This document shows, one piece after another, positions 1-8,551 of a stretch of 64,000 nt of DNA. This DNA is from Anaerolineae bacterium (GTDB taxonomy: Bacteria; Chloroflexota; Anaerolineae; Promineifilales; Promineifilaceae). Each line of letters opens with the position of its first letter. The stretch's first letter is position 1. A program made the position numbers and the translations under genes. The notes below the pieces were generated by a model. It saw only the letters and a program-made list of their open reading frames with translations, searched no databases and was not told the DNA's origin. The stretch covers positions 1-64,000 of the forward strand of contig JAMLHW010000009.1 in assembly GCA_023954475.1 (NCBI GenBank). The letters run 5' to 3'.

Positions 1-1141
1 AATACGACAGATTGACCATGAACAATGAAAGAGCGGCTGCATTGGTGACGGCTGTTTTCTGGGTATTCATGAAATCTTCCAGACCCCAATACTGTTTGGC
101 GTCGCGGAAATTGAACTCGATTTGGAAACGCAAGCTGTAAAAATCGATGATGCATGCGTAATCCAGGTTCAAATCACTGCTGAAAAAAACGACATGCCCC
201 CGGTTACCAGTCTGGAGATTGGTTTTGACAATCACAACTACATTGAGCGGTTGGGCAAACTCCTTGTGCAGCATCTGCATCTGATAGACGTCAGTTCGCA
301 CCCCTTTTTCGGTTACGGTGGCTTGCCGATATGTGTCAGGAATGCGGGCATAGTCCAGCTTAGCCCCATACTTTTTCGGTGCTCCACGCCCGGCATAGGG
401 GCCATCATAATGGAAGTACAGGGCGGAATCGACCCGCAGTTTGGAGGTCAAATGCAACCCACATTGTCGTACCATTTGCAGGGCGTTGTTGTTGCCAAAA
501 TGACCATCCATCACGATATGCTCTAGTGGCAGCGTGCCCAGAATCAGCACGAGTAGCTTCTGTATCATCTGCTGAATCCGTGTCAGTTCCGCTGTCAGCG
601 TCACTTCGGTCTTATCCCGGTTCTTACTGCCTTTGGGTCGACCCGGCTTCCCTTTCTTCTGCTTCTTTTGCGCTTCCTTTTTTGCTTTCGCGGCTGCCTT
701 TTCTTCCTCGGTGCGCACCATCTGCTCCACCATAATGGGATAGGAGCGACGTTCCCCAACATGAATCAATGACAAGGCGAAGAAGGCCAGGCCAGGGACT
801 GGTTTCCCATACAACGAGGAAAAGAATCGGTCTAATCCGTATGTTTGCTTCCCTGCTTTGGTGACGATGCTTTCATCGCCGGCCAGAAGATAGGTGGCTT
901 CTGCATCAAACAGATGGTGCCGAAAGAACAGCCAGAATACAGTTGCCCAGGGAATGGCTGTATGGAAGAAGCGTTGTATGGTCCGGTAACTACCTCCTTT
1001 TTCTGCCCAGCGGGAGATACCCAACATGGTGACCCGTCCAGTCATTGCCAGCAGAGCAGGGACTATGACGCTCAATTGGCGGATCGTTGTCTTGGTCAAG
1101 CAAGGACTCAAACTCTGTAAAAGTGCTAGAATATCTGTCAT
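1..1141 (-). CDS. IS4-family DDE transposase, 3' part cut by window edge
   Basis: An open minus-strand frame runs from an ATG at 1141 to the window edge without a stop, at least 380 residues. It cuts and rejoins DNA at the ends of an insertion sequence. The three acidic residues are visible: Asp in LLAGDES near residue 95, Asp in IVMDGHFG near 210, and Glu in the block RFQIEFNFRDAK, which with the preceding Tyr fits the Y-R-E-K spacing (Y, 2, R, 3, E, 6, K) of the IS4 family. A Lys/Arg-rich insert near residues 155-180 separates the first two acidic motifs. The gene looks intact as far as it can be seen. Terminal inverted repeats could not be defined because the other end lies outside the window. 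It has no TCGGCCGA octamer, unlike nearly all genes to the right. Confidence 0.85.
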   Translation of the reverse strand, partial: MTDILALLQSLSPCLTKTTIRQLSVIVPALLAMTGRVTMLGISRWAEKGGSYRTIQRFFHTAIPWATVFWLFFRHHLFDAEATYLLAGDESIVTKAGKQTYGLDRFFSSLYGKPVPGLAFFALSLIHVGERRSYPIMVEQMVRTEEEKAAAKAKKEAQKKQKKGKPGRPKGSKNRDKTEVTLTAELTRIQQMIQKLLVLILGTLPLEHIVMDGHFGNNNALQMVRQCGLHLTSKLRVDSALYFHYDGPYAGRGAPKKYGAKLDYARIPDTYRQATVTEKGVRTDVYQMQMLHKEFAQPLNVVVIVKTNLQTGNRGHVVFFSSDLNLDYACIIDFYSLRFQIEFNFRDAKQYWGLEDFMNTQKTAVTNAAALSLFMVNLSY

Positions 1142-1206
1142 GAGCGATTGGTTGATCCGTGTTTTCTTCGTGGTTGTTGATAAACACGTATCTTACCCAA
1201 TCGCTC
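1142..1206. repeat. Long hairpin directly upstream of the transposase start
   Basis: A perfect 10-bp inverted repeat (gagcgattgg at 1142-1151 and ccaatcgctc at 1197-1206) encloses a second 7-bp pair (cgtgttt at 1158-1164, aaacacg at 1182-1188). It abuts the transposase ATG. Such structures near IS ends are often thought to limit read-through into transposase genes; that role is inferred here. Confidence 0.6.
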
Positions 1207-1292
1207 TTCCTACGCTATTTTTGGCGAAGGTATTGATTTTGACATGATGTTTCCCCCTTTGATTATTGAGTTACGTCAAGAAATTAGAGTGA

Positions 1293-2601
1293 CTATTTGG
1301 ACAGGTCAATGCTATAAGTTTGCCATTGGCGACCAAGACAAGCCCTGTCCAACAATTCCAGCATAAAGGTGGAGTCGGGTAATAATCGTGAACTTGAAGC
1401 ATTTACCCCTACGTCTATGAAAAGTCCATCTAACGATATGTTATCTTTTTGCGCTACAGTGATTTTTGCGACTATTCCGTGATCATATGGTGACCAGACA
1501 AAATCATGCCAGGAACTATTAGAGGGATTATGTTTAAACACTTGGATCAAACCATTATCAAAATCAATGATTGTTAATTCAGTTGAAGACACCAATTGTC
1601 CTGGATAATTTACAGTAGTTATTATTCCCAAATAGCGATTATCTGAACTCCATTGTGCATCAATACCCCATCGGTTCCCTTGTTCAGTAATGCTACCTAG
1701 ATCCAAGAGACAAGTATGTTTTGTGTCCATATCAGACAACAAAAATCCATGAATGTTATATTGTGCTAACCATCTTCCGTTAGAAGACCAAGCAAATTTA
1801 TATGCATCGTCAGAACTAAATGGAATCGAACTAAGCCCAATCTGGGATTTTTCATCAAACAGTTGCTTTACTTCCCCCGTGGATGTAAGAGATACTGGTG
1901 GCATTTGGGGTAATAAAGTCGTCACTTCCTGAAGCTTTGGATTTAAAGACAAATAGGCAGAGGCCAAATTAGTTTGTACAGTTTCGACAGAATTATTATC
2001 GCCTTGACTCAACTTCGCTTCCCACCCTTCTTCTGTTACATCAATGAACATAACCGCTTTTTCATTTTCTAACCATACAGGCTGACTAGGGATGTCGATC
2101 CTATCTGCGAAATGTTGAATCTCGCTATTGGTGATATTGATTGCAGAAATTGTCCCAAGGGATGCGTCACCAGTGCGTGAACACTAAAGACTGATTGTCT
2201 GGAAGCCAGTTTGCAATACCAAAGCCAAACATTTCTTGTTTTATAGGCAAGATTCTAAAATTAGTAGCCTTAAAGTGAGTCGCTTCCGATGAAACTAAAG
2301 GAATCTCGACAGGAGGTTTAAAATCACAAACTGGAGCACGGGCGGGGGGAGGTGCTGTTGCTGAGGCTGGAGTTGTGTTCTTTTGAGGCCCAGGGTAACC
2401 AGATTGCAACCGTTCTTCAACGAGTTGCTGTTCTGTTGCTGGATAAGCCTCTTGGACATGAGAGTCACCGACATCTGAATCTGGCATAGATTCGATGCCT
2501 GGTTCTAAAGATGGAGTACTACATGCAGTGAAAACTAGCATGATGAGTAATAACCAAATGGGAATACATAGCTTCTTGAAAAAAATGGATGTTCTTGTCA
2601 T
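1293..2601 (-). pseudogene. Lipoprotein with TolB/WD40-like repeats, frameshifted
   Basis: Two minus-strand frames form one protein of about 435 residues. The first (2601 to 2167) begins with a signal peptide and lipobox (LVFTAC), then a Ser/Pro/Thr/Ala-rich linker, then the start of a beta-propeller-like domain (NWLPDNQSLVF). The second frame is open from about 2190 down to 1293 and continues the same fold, with repeated units such as FAWSSNGRWLAQY and AQWSSDNRYLGII. One frameshift near 2170-2190 joins them. It would be an envelope-anchored protein of unknown ligand. It is the second minus-strand gene leftward from the integron integrase and lies just beyond an attC-like hairpin, so it may be a gene cassette. 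The break may be real decay or a sequence error. Confidence 0.6.
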
Positions 2602-2654
2602 TTTTTAGCTCCTTTTGACTGACATAGACTGACACAAACTATTATGCCAATTTT

Positions 2655-2710
2655 GGCAACCTAACGCCCGCTTCACCTGCCGATAGGTCAGGTGCAAGCC
2701 AGGCGGCGCG
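2655..2710 (-). other. attC-like recombination site (candidate)
   Basis: On the minus strand the site ends in GTTAGGT (2665-2659), which fits the integron core GTTRRRY. Inward it folds through CGCC/GGCG, GCTT/AAGC and a perfect CACCTG/CAGGTG stem (2674-2679 with 2689-2694) around a 9-nt loop, with unpaired bases between helices like the extrahelical bases of attC. It lies between two minus-strand genes and reads away from the integrase, as expected. The opposite core (RYYYAAC) is not recognisable, so the site may be degenerate. A further palindrome, TGCCAA-tt-TTGGCA, occupies 2645-2658. Confidence 0.5.
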
Positions 2711-2773
2711 GCGGTATCTGTACCTAGATTACAAGCCTAAAACTTACCATCTTTCTCATCCCAATCAATGTTA

Positions 2774-3127
2774 TCAAGCATTTTTCAGAAGCAAGTCGAT
2801 AAACACTAAAATCGCCCCGCCTACTTCTGGGTCAGGATCAATAATTCGATGTCCATATGGATTCCGAAAAACCGACATCACACCTGAATAAAGATCTCGA
2901 TATGCTTGGAGTTCATTGGCCTTTAGTTTTCCACTTAAGATTGATTTCTTGGGAGCGAAAATCAGATTTACAATGTTAGCACCAGTTGCGTTAGCGTCGA
3001 TGGTATCAATCTTGCCTAACTTTCTAAGTCGCTCTTCTAATACAACTGTAGCCATCCTAACTGCATTGTCCCACGTCTTTGGATCGTTGCCCGCATTACT
3101 AAGCGGAATTCTACATCTTTCCCACAA
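2774..3127 (-). CDS. TIGR02391 (Ymh)-like domain protein, possibly N-truncated
   Basis: A protein of 117 residues resembling the C-terminal part of the uncharacterised Ymh family (TIGR02391). It shows VVLEERLRKLG, then LKANELQAYRDL and the conserved FRNPYGHR block near residue 85. Family members are often longer, with an N-terminal part that is absent here. The only start in frame is TTG at 3127, and the frame is open only to an upstream stop near 3145, so the gene may be shortened or begin at a weak start. Function is unknown. It is the first gene leftward from the integrase and on the opposite strand, the position expected of a first cassette. It contains no TCGGCCGA octamer. Confidence 0.55.
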   Translation of the reverse strand: MWERCRIPLSNAGNDPKTWDNAVRMATVVLEERLRKLGKIDTIDANATGANIVNLIFAPKKSILSGKLKANELQAYRDLYSGVMSVFRNPYGHRIIDPDPEVGGAILVFIDLLLKNA

Positions 3128-3145
3128 CTCAGGGTCAAAGATGTT

Positions 3146-3774
3146 TTACTTCAGTTAAAGGAATCAAATGCCTGTTACAGCAGACAAATCTGGCTCATTG
3201 ACTTCTTGTATGGTTGAGTTTTTTCGAGCTCGCTTAACTGCATCAAGATTTGCAGTTTTCTTTATCGTCTGCCTCTTTTGCTTCCGGGTGCTCCACCTTT
3301 AACCCCCACCATTCCCTACAAAGTTCACGATATGATCTATTTCGCTGTTTATTTCTTCAAGCGTTAAAGATGTCAGAGGTTTTCATTCATGGAATTAGGC
3401 AATATAGGAAGGAAAATTTAAACTCGCCAGCGTCCGCCATTCCAGTTTGCATAAGCCCGCAAAATCTGTGTGCAGTTTTGTCGGCTTAGCTGTTGTTGGG
3501 ACGGCAGCCTGATTTAATTGCGCCTAAAATATATTTGACCGTCCCAACTAGTTATTCACCTGCACGCATCACCTGGGTAATCCGCTCCTATCGCATTTAT
3601 CCCGCAAAATCTGCAGCATAAACCCGCAAATCCGGTAAAATAGCTGCATAATTAGCATGGTAACAATCATATCGTGTGTTTATGCTGCACAACACGCAGT
3701 ATAAACCGTCAAAACGAGCAAAAACCGACTTCTTCATTGTACGCTCAATAATCGGCAAGTCAAGGCAATTTACT
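3146..3774. other. Non-coding interval beside the integron integrase; possible attI and promoter region
   Basis: No convincing gene is seen. A perfect 10-bp inverted repeat (gttgggacgg 3495-3504, ccgtcccaac 3539-3548) stands alone. Three imperfect direct repeats of the type ataarcccgcaaa occur at about 3451, 3619 and 3710. In integrons, attI and the promoters of intI and of the cassettes lie exactly here, and integrases bind direct repeats in attI, so this interval is the best candidate; no GTTRRRY crossover could be fixed with confidence. Short reading frames on both strands lack family resemblance. Confidence 0.4.
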
Positions 3775-4759
3775 ATGTCACAACCACCCAAACTACTCGA
3801 CCAGATGCGCCAGGCCATCCGGCTCCGCAACTACTCCTACGAGACAGAGAAATCGTACGTCCAATGGGTTAAACGGTACATATACTTTCACGACAAGCAA
3901 CACCCGGTGACGCTGGGTCGCGCACATGTCGAAGCGTTCCTGGCGGATCTGGCAGTGAAAGGCAATGTCGCCGCATCGACACAAAATCAGGCACTGAGCG
4001 CCCTGCTGTTTCTGTATGCCCACGTTCTCGATCAACCGCTGGGCAATGTCAGGGTACTGTGGGCCAACAAGCCGAAACGCCTGCCTATCGATGTGCTGAC
4101 GCAAGACGAAGTAGTCGCAGTCCTCGTGCAGATGATCGGCGTGCCGCGATTGGTAGCCGAGTTGCTCTACGGCAGCGGGTTACGCGTCAAAGAGGCGCTG
4201 CAACTCCGTGTGCAAGATGTTGACTTCGGACAACGGCAAACTCATCGTCCGCGACGGCAAGGGCCGGAAAGATCGGGTGACACCCCTGCCCGATGCTGTG
4301 ACAGCACGCTTGCAGGCTCAACTGGCACGCTGCCGCAAATTGCATCATCGCGACTTGCAGCAAGGCTATGGCTACGTCTCCCTTCCCGACGCATTGGCCA
4401 GGAAGTATCCGAATGCCGAACGCGACTGGATCTGGCAGTTCGTATTCCCTTCATCAAACTTGTCGCACAATCCGCGCGAGGACAATGAGCGTCTGTATCG
4501 CCACCACCTGCATGAGAGCACCATACAGCGCGCCGTCAAAGTCGCGGCACGCAAAGCCAAAATCGACAAGCGTGTCACCCCACACATCTTTCGGCACAGC
4601 TTCGCCACGCACCTGCTGGAACGCGGCACCGACATTCGCACCATTCAGGAGTTGCTGGGCCACTCGGATGTGCGCACTACCATGATCTACACGCATGTTG
4701 CCAATCGCGGCGCGTTCGGCGTGCGCAGTCCCCTGGACATGCTGCATTCGGCCGAATAG
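3775..4759 (+). pseudogene. intI: Integron integrase (IntI-type tyrosine recombinase), one frameshift
   Basis: A tyrosine recombinase of about 327 residues in two frames. The first covers 3775 to about 4227 (start MSQPPKLLDQ, then the SAM-like core-binding domain), the second about 4228 to 4759 (catalytic domain). Dropping one G in ttcggacaac near 4227 restores [16 protein letters not shown]. Catalytic residues are present: Arg in [11 protein letters not shown], His-x-x-Arg in [11 protein letters not shown], His in LLGHSDV and Tyr in TTMIYTHV. The segment [20 protein letters not shown] is the extra region that separates IntI from XerC/XerD, and the GVRSPLD tail is also IntI-like. Known IntI proteins insert and excise gene cassettes at attI and attC. 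The last codons contain the first TTCGGCCGAA of the window. An ATG at 3676 would extend the N-terminus but matches nothing in the family. The break could be a mutation or a sequencing error. Confidence 0.85.
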
Positions 4760-4819
4760 GTTTCGTCCACACCGGGTCATCGTGATGGCACGACCGCCTA
4801 AATTGCGTAAAATCGCTGC

Positions 4820-5475
4820 ATGAAGCCTGATTGGTCACGCAGCCGGCACGCAGGGGATCGCAGCAAAATAATGGTCATGGCCGCTCTCGTGGTGGGGGTG
4901 TGCGTCGGCTGGTTGCTGGTGCAGGGAATGGCAGCACCTTCGGCCGAATCTGCTGCCGGCCAGACCATTCCCACCGTGACACCCGCAACCCATAATCTGC
5001 CGCTCATCGTCTACAATCCCGCCACACCGACACCGGTCTGCCTGCCCTCGCCACCACTTCCGTCCAGCGACAGCGCCAATAGAGCGCGTATTGCGGCAGG
5101 CATTCAGCAGCAGCGCAGCGCCGCCGGGCTGGCTCTGCTGCAATCGCAGACCACCACCATCACCGCGATGGTCTACGGTAGTATCATGTTGCCGCTTCGC
5201 CGCATGGCGCCGAAGGTGCCACCGATGCCATGATCAACTGGTGGCTCAACAGTCCGCCGCACCGGGCGACGATTCTGTCGGCGGCGTATACCGATTTCGG
5301 CGTCGGTTATATGGTGCAGCCGGGCAGTGAATGGGGCCATTACTGGACGGTCGATTTCGGCCGACCGGCAGCCGCCCACACAACCGAAATGCCCTACCTC
5401 TGCCGCTACGAAACGAGCGGGCCGGACGGCGGCAGCATCCTGACGTTTGTCTCGGCCGAACCGTGCCCTGAGTAA
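4820..5475 (+). pseudogene. Secreted CAP/SCP-domain protein, broken
   Basis: The first frame (4820 to about 5190) gives a membrane or signal segment (VMAALVVGVCVGWLLV), a Pro/Thr-rich linker and the start of a CAP domain (RARIAAGIQQQRSAAG). The second frame (from about 5185) gives its end, with the typical WLNSPPHRATIL and GVGYM...YWTVDFGRP blocks. About 40 residues of the CAP core, including the expected HSxDMA and GENIA regions, are missing, and the frames do not join. So an internal deletion and a frameshift have occurred. CAP proteins are extracellular proteins of mostly unknown role. It follows intI closely on the same strand. Confidence 0.7.
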
Positions 5476-5576
5476 CATCACGCCATTTGCATGACGTTTC
5501 ACCATTGTCCCACAGCGCCGACCACGCGTATACTGGGGTTGAGCCGTATTGACCCTGCATTTGCCGGAGGCACAGC

Positions 5577-7103
5577 GTGAACCCTCACTACGACGACCTG
5601 AAACACCGTATCCGCGACATCTACGACATCGATTGCGCCCTGCGCCTGCTTCACTGGGACCAGAACACGATTTTGCCGGTGCATGCTGCGTCAGGACGCG
5701 CCCGCCAGCGTGCCACGCTGCAACGCATGTTGGAAGAGCGCTTTACCGACCCGGAAATCGGCCGACTCCTCGACCAACTCCAACCGTGGGCTGACGACAC
5801 ATGCCGACAACGACAGCGGCACAATGCGTTCCTGCACCATGTCGCACCATCTGTTGCTGCAAACGCCGCGTGCCCAAAGAGTTCATCGAGCGACGCAGCC
5901 GGCATCTCTCCGACACCTATCAGGCATGGACAAGAGCACGCGCCAACGACGATTTTGCCGCCGTTTTGCCCTATCTGGAGCGCACCCTCGAATTGAGGCC
6001 GCGAGTACGCCGCCTTCTTTCCGGAAGCCGAACACGTTCTCGATCCGGTGCTCGATCTCTCCGATCAGGGGTTGACCGCCGCCAACGTGCAAACGCTTTT
6101 TGCCGACCTGCGCACTGCGCTTGTACCGCTGGTGCAGGCGATCACCGTACAACCGCCACCGGACGACGCCTTTTTGCAGCAGCCGTTTGACACCGGCAAG
6201 CAAATCGCCTTTGCCAGGCAACTGACACAGGCGTTTGGCTTTGATTACGACGCCGGTTACATGGCGCCGACGCCCCATCCGTTCGCCATTCCGGTCGGGC
6301 CAAGTGATGTGCGCATCGCCTATCGACAGGGCGCGACCAAGTTCGACGATGTGCTGTTCGCCACGCTGCACGAAGCGGGACACGGCATTTACATGCAGGG
6401 CATTCGGCCGAATCTCGAAGTCACGCGCATCGAATATTGGGGCGGCTGGCTCTCGACCGGCGTCAACGAAAGCCAGGCGCGGTTGTGGGAAAATCTCGTC
6501 GGGCGCAGTCACGGCTTCTGGCAACATTTCTACCCGCGCCTGCAAGCCACATTCCCTGGGCAACTCGACGACATCCCGCTCGACCAATTTTATCGGGCCG
6601 TCAACAAAGTGACGCCGTCCCTGATCCGCGTCCGTGCCGACGAAGTAACCTACAACCTGCACATCATGATCCGCTTTGAGCTGGAAATGGCGCTGGTCGA
6701 AGGGCGGTTGGCGCTGCGCGATTTGCCGGATGCGTGGCGCGACGCTTATCAGCGCTATCTCGGCATCACCCCGACGGACGACAAAGACGGTGTGTTGCAG
6801 GATGTACACTGGTACGCCATCGGCATTGGCGGCTATTTCCAGAGCTACACGCTGGGCAATATTCTGAGCGCCCAGTTTTACGACGCTGCCGTCGCCGCAC
6901 ATCCCGAAATTTCGGCCGAAATCCAACACGGACAATGCACTACTCTGCACCGCTTCCTGCGCGAGCACATCTACCAGCACGGCTCCAAGTACGTGCTGGA
7001 CGAATTCACCCAACGTATCTGCGGCGGCCCCATCGACATTCAGCCTTACCTGCGCTACCTGCGCACCAAATACGGCGCACTCTACCATCTGGATAATGTA
7101 TGA
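5577..7103 (+). pseudogene. M32 family metallocarboxypeptidase, frameshifted
   Basis: Total length corresponds to about 508 residues, the normal size for thermostable carboxypeptidase Taq (M32), which removes C-terminal residues from peptides in the cytoplasm. The start is GTG 5577 behind a GGAGG. The N-terminus (LRLLHWDQNT) is in one frame, the part with QAWTRARANDDF in a second (about 5870-6000), and the rest in the first frame again from about 6002. At least two frameshifts are needed, one near 5800-5870 and one near 6000. The catalytic part is intact: HEAGH zinc motif near 6370, SDVRIAYR before it and IRVRADEVTYNLHI after it. The 3' end overlaps the GNAT gene by 4 bp. Full length and preserved motifs suggest a recent break or sequence errors. 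Confidence 0.8.
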
Positions 7104-7603
7104 TCGCGATTCGACCGGAACGTCCCGACGACTACGCTGCAATCCGGGCTGTTGAACGCGATGCATTCGGCCGAAAGGATGAAGCAGATCTCGTCGACAA
7201 GCTACGTGCAGCCGCTGCCGTCACGCTGTCGCTGGTCGCAGAAATGGACGACCACATTGTCGGCCACATCCTGTTTTCACCGATGACGCTAAACGGCAAA
7301 CCGGCCCCCGTCGTCGCCCTCGGCCCCGTTGCGGTGACGCCGGTGCACCAGAATACCGGGATTGGCGGCGCGTTGATCAGGGCTGGGCTGGCACGCTGCC
7401 GGGAAATGGGCAACGAAATCTGTGTTTTGCTCGGTCATCCCGGCTATTACCCGCGCTTTGGCTTTGTTGCGGCCGCAGCGCACGGTCTCACCAATAATCT
7501 GCATGTCTCCGGCGATCCGTTTATGGTTGTGGAACTGGTCGCCGGCACGCTGGTCCGAATACACGGTGAGGTCGCTTTTCACCCGGCATTTGACGAGGTG
7601 TAA
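7100..7603 (+). CDS. GNAT N-acetyltransferase, YhbS-like
   Basis: A 167-residue acetyltransferase of the GNAT fold, expected to move an acetyl group from acetyl-CoA to an amine. The N-terminus (IAIRPERPDDYAAIRAVE) is the usual first strand and helix. The acetyl-CoA loop is ALGPVAVTPVHQNTGIGGAL near residues 72-91, and GHPGYYPRFGF near 113-123 is typical of the YhbS subgroup. The ATG overlaps the M32 carboxypeptidase stop by 4 bp, so the two are co-translated if that gene is expressed. The substrate is not predictable. Confidence 0.85.
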   Translation: MIAIRPERPDDYAAIRAVERDAFGRKDEADLVDKLRAAAAVTLSLVAEMDDHIVGHILFSPMTLNGKPAPVVALGPVAVTPVHQNTGIGGALIRAGLARCREMGNEICVLLGHPGYYPRFGFVAAAAHGLTNNLHVSGDPFMVVELVAGTLVRIHGEVAFHPAFDEV

Positions 7604-7647
7604 CCTAGTGCAGCGGGTTGCCAACCTGCTCACCACACGGAGAAAAC

Positions 7648-7995
7648 ATGGAATTCAAACAATACTACGTCGCCTTTCTCAAGAAAGGTCCCAACTGGAC
7701 TGGCGATCCATCGCCTGAACTGGATGCGCTGCAAGCGCGTCACCAGGCGCATCTGCGTGTGCAAGGGGCAAGCGGTCAACTATTGCTGGCCGGGCCGGTG
7801 CAGCCGCACTTGCCGTCTGACATGCGCGGCATCAGCATCTTTGACGCAGCACAATTTGAGTCGCTGGAGGCTTGTATCGCCGGCGTGGAAGCCGATCCGA
7901 TGTTCCAGATCGGCCATCTGGCAGCCGACTACGTGACCTGGTACACGCCGGCGACATCGGTTGTGCATCACGGGATGAGTGACGCCGATGCATGA
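7648..7995 (+). CDS. YCII-related protein
   Basis: A 115-residue protein of the YCII family (dimeric alpha/beta barrel). It starts at ATG 7648 behind ACGGAGA. Family hallmarks are the opening EFKQYYVAFLKKGPNW, HQAHLRVQGASGQLLLAGPV near residues 32-52 and the acidic centre VEADPMFQ near 85. Members include small dehydrochlorinase-like and stress proteins, most without known function. Its stop overlaps the next start, so it is probably co-transcribed with the molybdopterin-domain protein. Confidence 0.8.
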   Translation: MEFKQYYVAFLKKGPNWTGDPSPELDALQARHQAHLRVQGASGQLLLAGPVQPHLPSDMRGISIFDAAQFESLEACIAGVEADPMFQIGHLAADYVTWYTPATSVVHHGMSDADA

Positions 7996-8458
7996 CGATC
8001 CACTGCAACCGCACAGCCACGAAAACAACAGCGAGCCGCCTTCGGCCGATGCCGGCATCGTCGTCACCACACCGGACGGCAAACAACAGATGTTTACGGT
8101 CGGCGAATTGCGCAAGCTGCCGCAGAGCGGCCTGCCTGCCTACACCATTGCGACCGATCACGGCGTCCACGGCCCGTACCGGCTGGGCGGCGTGGCGTTG
8201 CTCGATTTGGTGCATGCGGTGCTTTCGGCCGAAACGGGTTGGTCACAGATCGAAGTGATCAGCGGCGACGGCTTCGGCAATCGCATTTGGGCGCACGAAC
8301 TACAGCAACCAACGGCACACGGTCCCATTCTGCTCTGCCTGACCAGCGACGGGCAGCCGCTGAGCCGTGCCCACGGGCTGGTGCGCCTGATCGTCCCCAG
8401 CGAAACGGACAACGCGCTGCGCCAGATCAAGTGGGTACGTTCAATCCTCATCGCCTAA
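7988..8458 (+). CDS. Molybdopterin-binding-domain protein (sulfite oxidase fold)
   Basis: A protein of about 156 residues with the fold of the molybdopterin-binding domain of sulfite oxidase-type enzymes. The core shows VTTPDGKQQMFTVGELRKLP, GPYRLGGVALLDLV, a VISGDGFGNRI segment and the closing GLVRLIVPSE...IKWVRSIL. The cysteine that ligates molybdenum in catalytic members is not seen, so it may bind a cofactor differently or be structural. It has no signal peptide. ATG 7988 overlaps the preceding stop; an in-frame GTG at 7979 is an alternative. It contains two TCGGCCGA sites (8041 and 8225). Confidence 0.7.
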   Translation: MHDDPLQPHSHENNSEPPSADAGIVVTTPDGKQQMFTVGELRKLPQSGLPAYTIATDHGVHGPYRLGGVALLDLVHAVLSAETGWSQIEVISGDGFGNRIWAHELQQPTAHGPILLCLTSDGQPLSRAHGLVRLIVPSETDNALRQIKWVRSILIA

Positions 8459-8551
8459 AATACCGATTCCATTGAGCAATCCCCATCTACAGCCTATAAT
8501 GCAACTGTCTGATCCTGATTTGCAATCCACTTTCCCACAAAGGAGCTCGTC

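Noticed and set aside
1240-1292. Right terminal inverted repeat of the IS element
   Set aside because: Without the left end of the element no pair of inverted ends or target duplication can be shown.
3250-3489. Small plus-strand frame of 79 residues beside intI
   Set aside because: No RBS, no recognisable motif, and composition like random translation; treated as non-coding.
3775-4759. Chromosome dimer recombinase XerC/XerD
   Set aside because: The extra segment before the HxxR motif and the GVRSPLD tail match integron integrases, not Xer proteins, and the gene order fits an integron.
5883-7166. A 427-residue open frame on the minus strand
   Set aside because: It lies fully antisense to the M32 carboxypeptidase, whose catalytic motifs are clear on the plus strand. 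Composition of the antisense product is not protein-like for a family.
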